DNA of 64,000 nt from Cloeon dipterum (Eukaryota; Arthropoda; Insecta; Ephemeroptera; Baetidae): positions 15,864,886-15,928,885 of the forward strand of contig NC_088789.1 of the NCBI RefSeq assembly GCF_949628265.1. The letters run 5' to 3'. The position numbers were made by a program, and so were the translations under genes. The first letter of the stretch is position 1. Every line of letters starts with the position of its first letter. Of this stretch, positions 61,337 to 64,000 are shown piece by piece. The notes under the pieces are model-generated. The model saw only the letters and a list, made by a program, of their open reading frames with translations. It was not told the DNA's origin and made no database searches.

Positions 61337-64000
61337 TTACAGTAGTCGTCCTCGACAATTGGCTGATTCGCAGTAGCAATCAAGACGACGGTCAGGAAGG
61401 CTGCCGATCTCGTAGTTGTAGTTCCAGCACAGTTCCGTCCCGGCAGGCACGTACTTAGAAGTGAAGAAAGACACCCAGGGGAAGCGCAGATCATGTGTGT
61501 CAACAAAAACGTTTTGCACCAGCACATTGGGGTCGCAGGAGTGCTGAAAATAATGAATAAATGAATTATTAGACACTTAAAGAGTGTAGAACAGACATCG
61601 GATGGAATTTTTAGCCTTGTGAATTTTTTGTAAAATTTGTCACAAGGAGTTCACAGAATTTTGTGACTGGTAACACAATAATATTTCCTGCAGCTGACAC
61701 TGCTGTTTATATCACACATAGAGCATTGCTAATGAGGCCTGAAAGACCAAGTCAGCTGCCTTCCACTATAACACATGCGATAATATTTTTAATTACGTTC
61801 ATCATTTTTTAGTAAAATTAGTATTTTAATTTTTCTTGGCTATGAAGTAACTAGTCCAAGCTAACTTACATTGAAGTATCTGCCCAGGTTGCCAACACTT
61901 TTAGCATCCATGACGTAAATGTCCTCAGATCTGTCGAAGAGGTATCTAACGTTCTTCTTCTCCTTTTCTTTCAGCTTTGGAGCAGCAACTTCTGCAAAGG
62001 ACGAATATTTATGTAACAATTTTCCAAACCAAGAACAAAATCAAACCTCCTCTGTGCATGCCAGTCTTCTCAGGCCCATCCTTGCCGACCGATTGGTCAT
62101 CGGTGACCCTACTCTTTCGCTTTCTCAATGACATCCTATTGATGTTAGTTATTAGGTTTATTTTACGCAACTAAAAAACAGCATTACTTTTCATCTCCTT
62201 CCTTCAATTCAATCTTGCTCAAGGATGTTATGAAATCCTTGTCTTCTGCTGCTTGACCTGGCAAATCAACATCGTTTGAATCATCAGATTCCTCCTCATT
62301 GCCCTTTGAGCCATCATAATCAGCGTCATCAATGTCGCTGATGTCGCTTTCGTATCCCTCTTTGGCACCAGTCAGTACCTCAATGTAGTCCAGCTCGGCC
62401 AGATATTCATCGCCACATAGCTTTCCCTCCTAAAAAAATAAAAATAATTCAAAAGTTTCCATATTGCCACTGATTATACCTCGTTGCCCTCCTGCTCAGT
62501 CATGATTTGGCCAGCATAGATGCAGAGGAAGGTTCCGCACGGTATGTCGTTCAAAGCTCTCAGTCCCCATCCGCGCTTTTCCGTTTTGAAAAGCTGGCAA
62601 GACAAAGAGATTAACATAATAACCCTATTGGCATAGGTAGGATTTGACTCACCTGCAGCTGGCATTTCATCTTGTGCTGCACCACCTTGTTCAGGCAGTT
62701 CCTTGAGCACGCGCAGTTCTTGTTACACTCGAAAAGGGCAGCCGCTTGCTGACCATTGAGTATCAGACGGCGGAAGTTGTAGCCAACTTTATTTGGGTCA
62801 GGCTTGTTCGTAATAACGGCAGCCTCCTAAAAATGTTATTTCATTGTATTAGAAGATAATATTAAAATATTAAATTAATTAGTTAAAAATACAAATAAAT
62901 AAATAAATAAAGGTTAACAGGTAATATGCAAAACTAAATTCCAATTCCAAATCCCAAGTGTATTTAATAAAATATTCACCTGAACGGAGAGTTGATGACA
63001 AGCGCACTTAGACTTGTCGAGACAGTCGTCAGTGCAGTCGCAGCACACAAGGAAGCCAGGATCAGGGTCGATGTACGTTTTTGCAGACGGTGTTCGCACA
63101 GTCGAGTAATTCACATATGTTGGGTACTCGTTATAGTTTATCGTGTTCACGCAAGGAATCTTCACGTTTTCACTTCCGTAAGATATATCCTGTACAAATA
63201 AAAACTCACGTCATTTCAAAATTTTAACGTTTACATTAAATTTTTTCATCTTGTAATCAAGTGTGCAAAATCATGTGATAAAGGTTTGATACAAACCTTT
63301 ATGAAGAAGAGTGGGTTTTCAACATTGAAACTATTCTCTATCTTGAGCGCAGTTTCAAATGAAAACAAATCTGCGCAAAGATTCGATTTGGTCACACGCA
63401 AATAGCGCATCACTTCTTGCATGTTCCTCAGGCGCCTTCCGCAAGGTCCTCTGTAGAAGACTTGCATTTTGGTGTTACGGAATGTGGTGATTTCTCTGTT
63501 GACATAAATATAATCGTTTATCTGAACGGAACAACAAATTGATTGAAGGCACCAACCTGCCCCAGCCCTGCTTGAGTGGAATCAACATGGGATTGCAGGA
63601 CATCCTGTCACCTTCTTTGTACGAGTTCTCATCTTCTTGTACGCACTTGAAGGTGCAAGAATGAGGAGCAAAAACCTTTGTCCATTTGCCAGGGCCCATA
63701 TTTTCAGCCTGAAATCACATTGAGTGGTCAGTGTCAGTCAGGGAAAGCAATCATAAAGGATTACGATCATTTTCCCGTCGGTTTCCCTACGATCAGGTAG
63801 CACTGCTGTCGAAGCAGGAGCGTTTGACGAGACGATTGTGCGATTCACGGTGCTCTTCTTTGCGACGGACCTAGACACCTTTTGTCCTGTAATAAAACGA
63901 ATTGCAAGCATAGTACAAGGAGCGCAATAAAATTTTAAATCAAATGAGGAAGACAAAAAAGGAAAATCTACTTACTAACACCATGAGCATCAACGAAGGT
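61337..64000 (-). CDS. egg: Histone H3K9 methyltransferase SETDB1/eggless, C-terminal part
   Basis: SETDB1 trimethylates H3K9 to build heterochromatin and silence transposons. Exons on the - strand join in phase: 63976 to beyond 64000, 63765-63886, 63557-63708, 63297-63495, 62980-63189, 62653-62826, 62480-62593, 62188-62429, 62047-62135, 61870-61991 and 61337-61543. In order they encode a linker, a methyl-CpG-binding domain ([17 protein letters not shown]), a Cys-rich pre-SET (CCDCTDDC and [12 protein letters not shown]), the first half of SET ([21 protein letters not shown]), an acidic insert of about 110 residues, the second half (NLGRYFN then [15 protein letters not shown]) and post-[16 protein letters not shown]. 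The bifurcated SET is diagnostic. The N-terminus with the Tudor domains lies beyond the right edge. Introns are mostly under 130 nt. Catalytic and zinc residues that I can check are intact. Confidence 0.96.

Noticed and set aside
1..64000. tRNA, rRNA, CRISPR, bacterial operons or known conserved miRNAs
   Set aside because: I looked for tRNA B-box-like sequences, clustered repeats and a set of well-known insect miRNA seeds and saw no convincing case; the DNA is clearly eukaryotic.
61337..64000. SETDB1 lying near a young retrotransposon as a functional link
   Set aside because: SETDB1 silences transposons in general, but adjacency at 31 kb is no evidence of a relationship.

Overview
The window is nuclear DNA of an arthropod, most probably an insect. 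Spliced genes have GT-AG introns, several only 47-70 nt long. Intergenic DNA is AT-rich with GA/CT and GC-rich islands. The window also carries a Ty3/Gypsy LTR element, a LINE fragment and MITE-like repeats. I cannot name the species. All gene models below were assembled by hand from splice signals, reading phase and protein similarity recalled from family knowledge; none is supported by transcripts.

Layout. (1) 1-3660: a 1-acyl-sn-glycerol-3-phosphate acyltransferase gene (AGPAT, + strand, five coding exons, 294 aa) with a CRE-containing upstream region and a 5' UTR intron. (2) 5528-23679: the homeobox gene Dbx (- strand, four coding exons, 389 aa, introns of about 1.4, 4.5 and 11.1 kb), convergent with AGPAT. 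Its 11 kb intron holds a complete four-exon gene on the opposite strand (13079-14405, 192 aa, Cys-rich, unrecognised), one of whose introns holds a MITE-like element. (3) 24247-30688: a nested transposon block. A 5'-truncated LINE (- strand, 12-bp target duplication) was broken by a full-length Gypsy element (+ strand, identical 231-bp LTRs, 5-bp target duplication, one intact 1367-codon gag-pol frame). (4) 30689-41169: gene-poor DNA with one exon-like orphan reading frame. (5) 41170-42985: a radial spoke head protein 4/6 gene (Rsph4a type, + strand, six exons, 517 aa, introns of 47-56 nt, one apparently GC-AG). (6) 42986-59979: a gene-poor 17 kb stretch with a second MITE copy, a perfect 79-bp inverted repeat and a hairpin plus T-run. 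(7) 59980-60738: myotrophin (+ strand, four exons, 118 aa, ankyrin repeats). (8) 61337-64000: the C-terminal part of SETDB1/eggless histone H3K9 methyltransferase (- strand, MBD, pre-SET, bifurcated SET, post-SET), running off the right edge and convergent with myotrophin.

The genes do not form a pathway: they cover lipid synthesis, neural patterning, ciliary or flagellar motility, actin-capping regulation and heterochromatin. The long GA/CpG-rich deserts flanking and inside Dbx fit cis-regulatory DNA of a developmental gene, which is inference. I found no convincing new biological system. The most notable items are the nested transposon block, the nested unknown gene, the GC-AG intron and the perfect inverted repeat.
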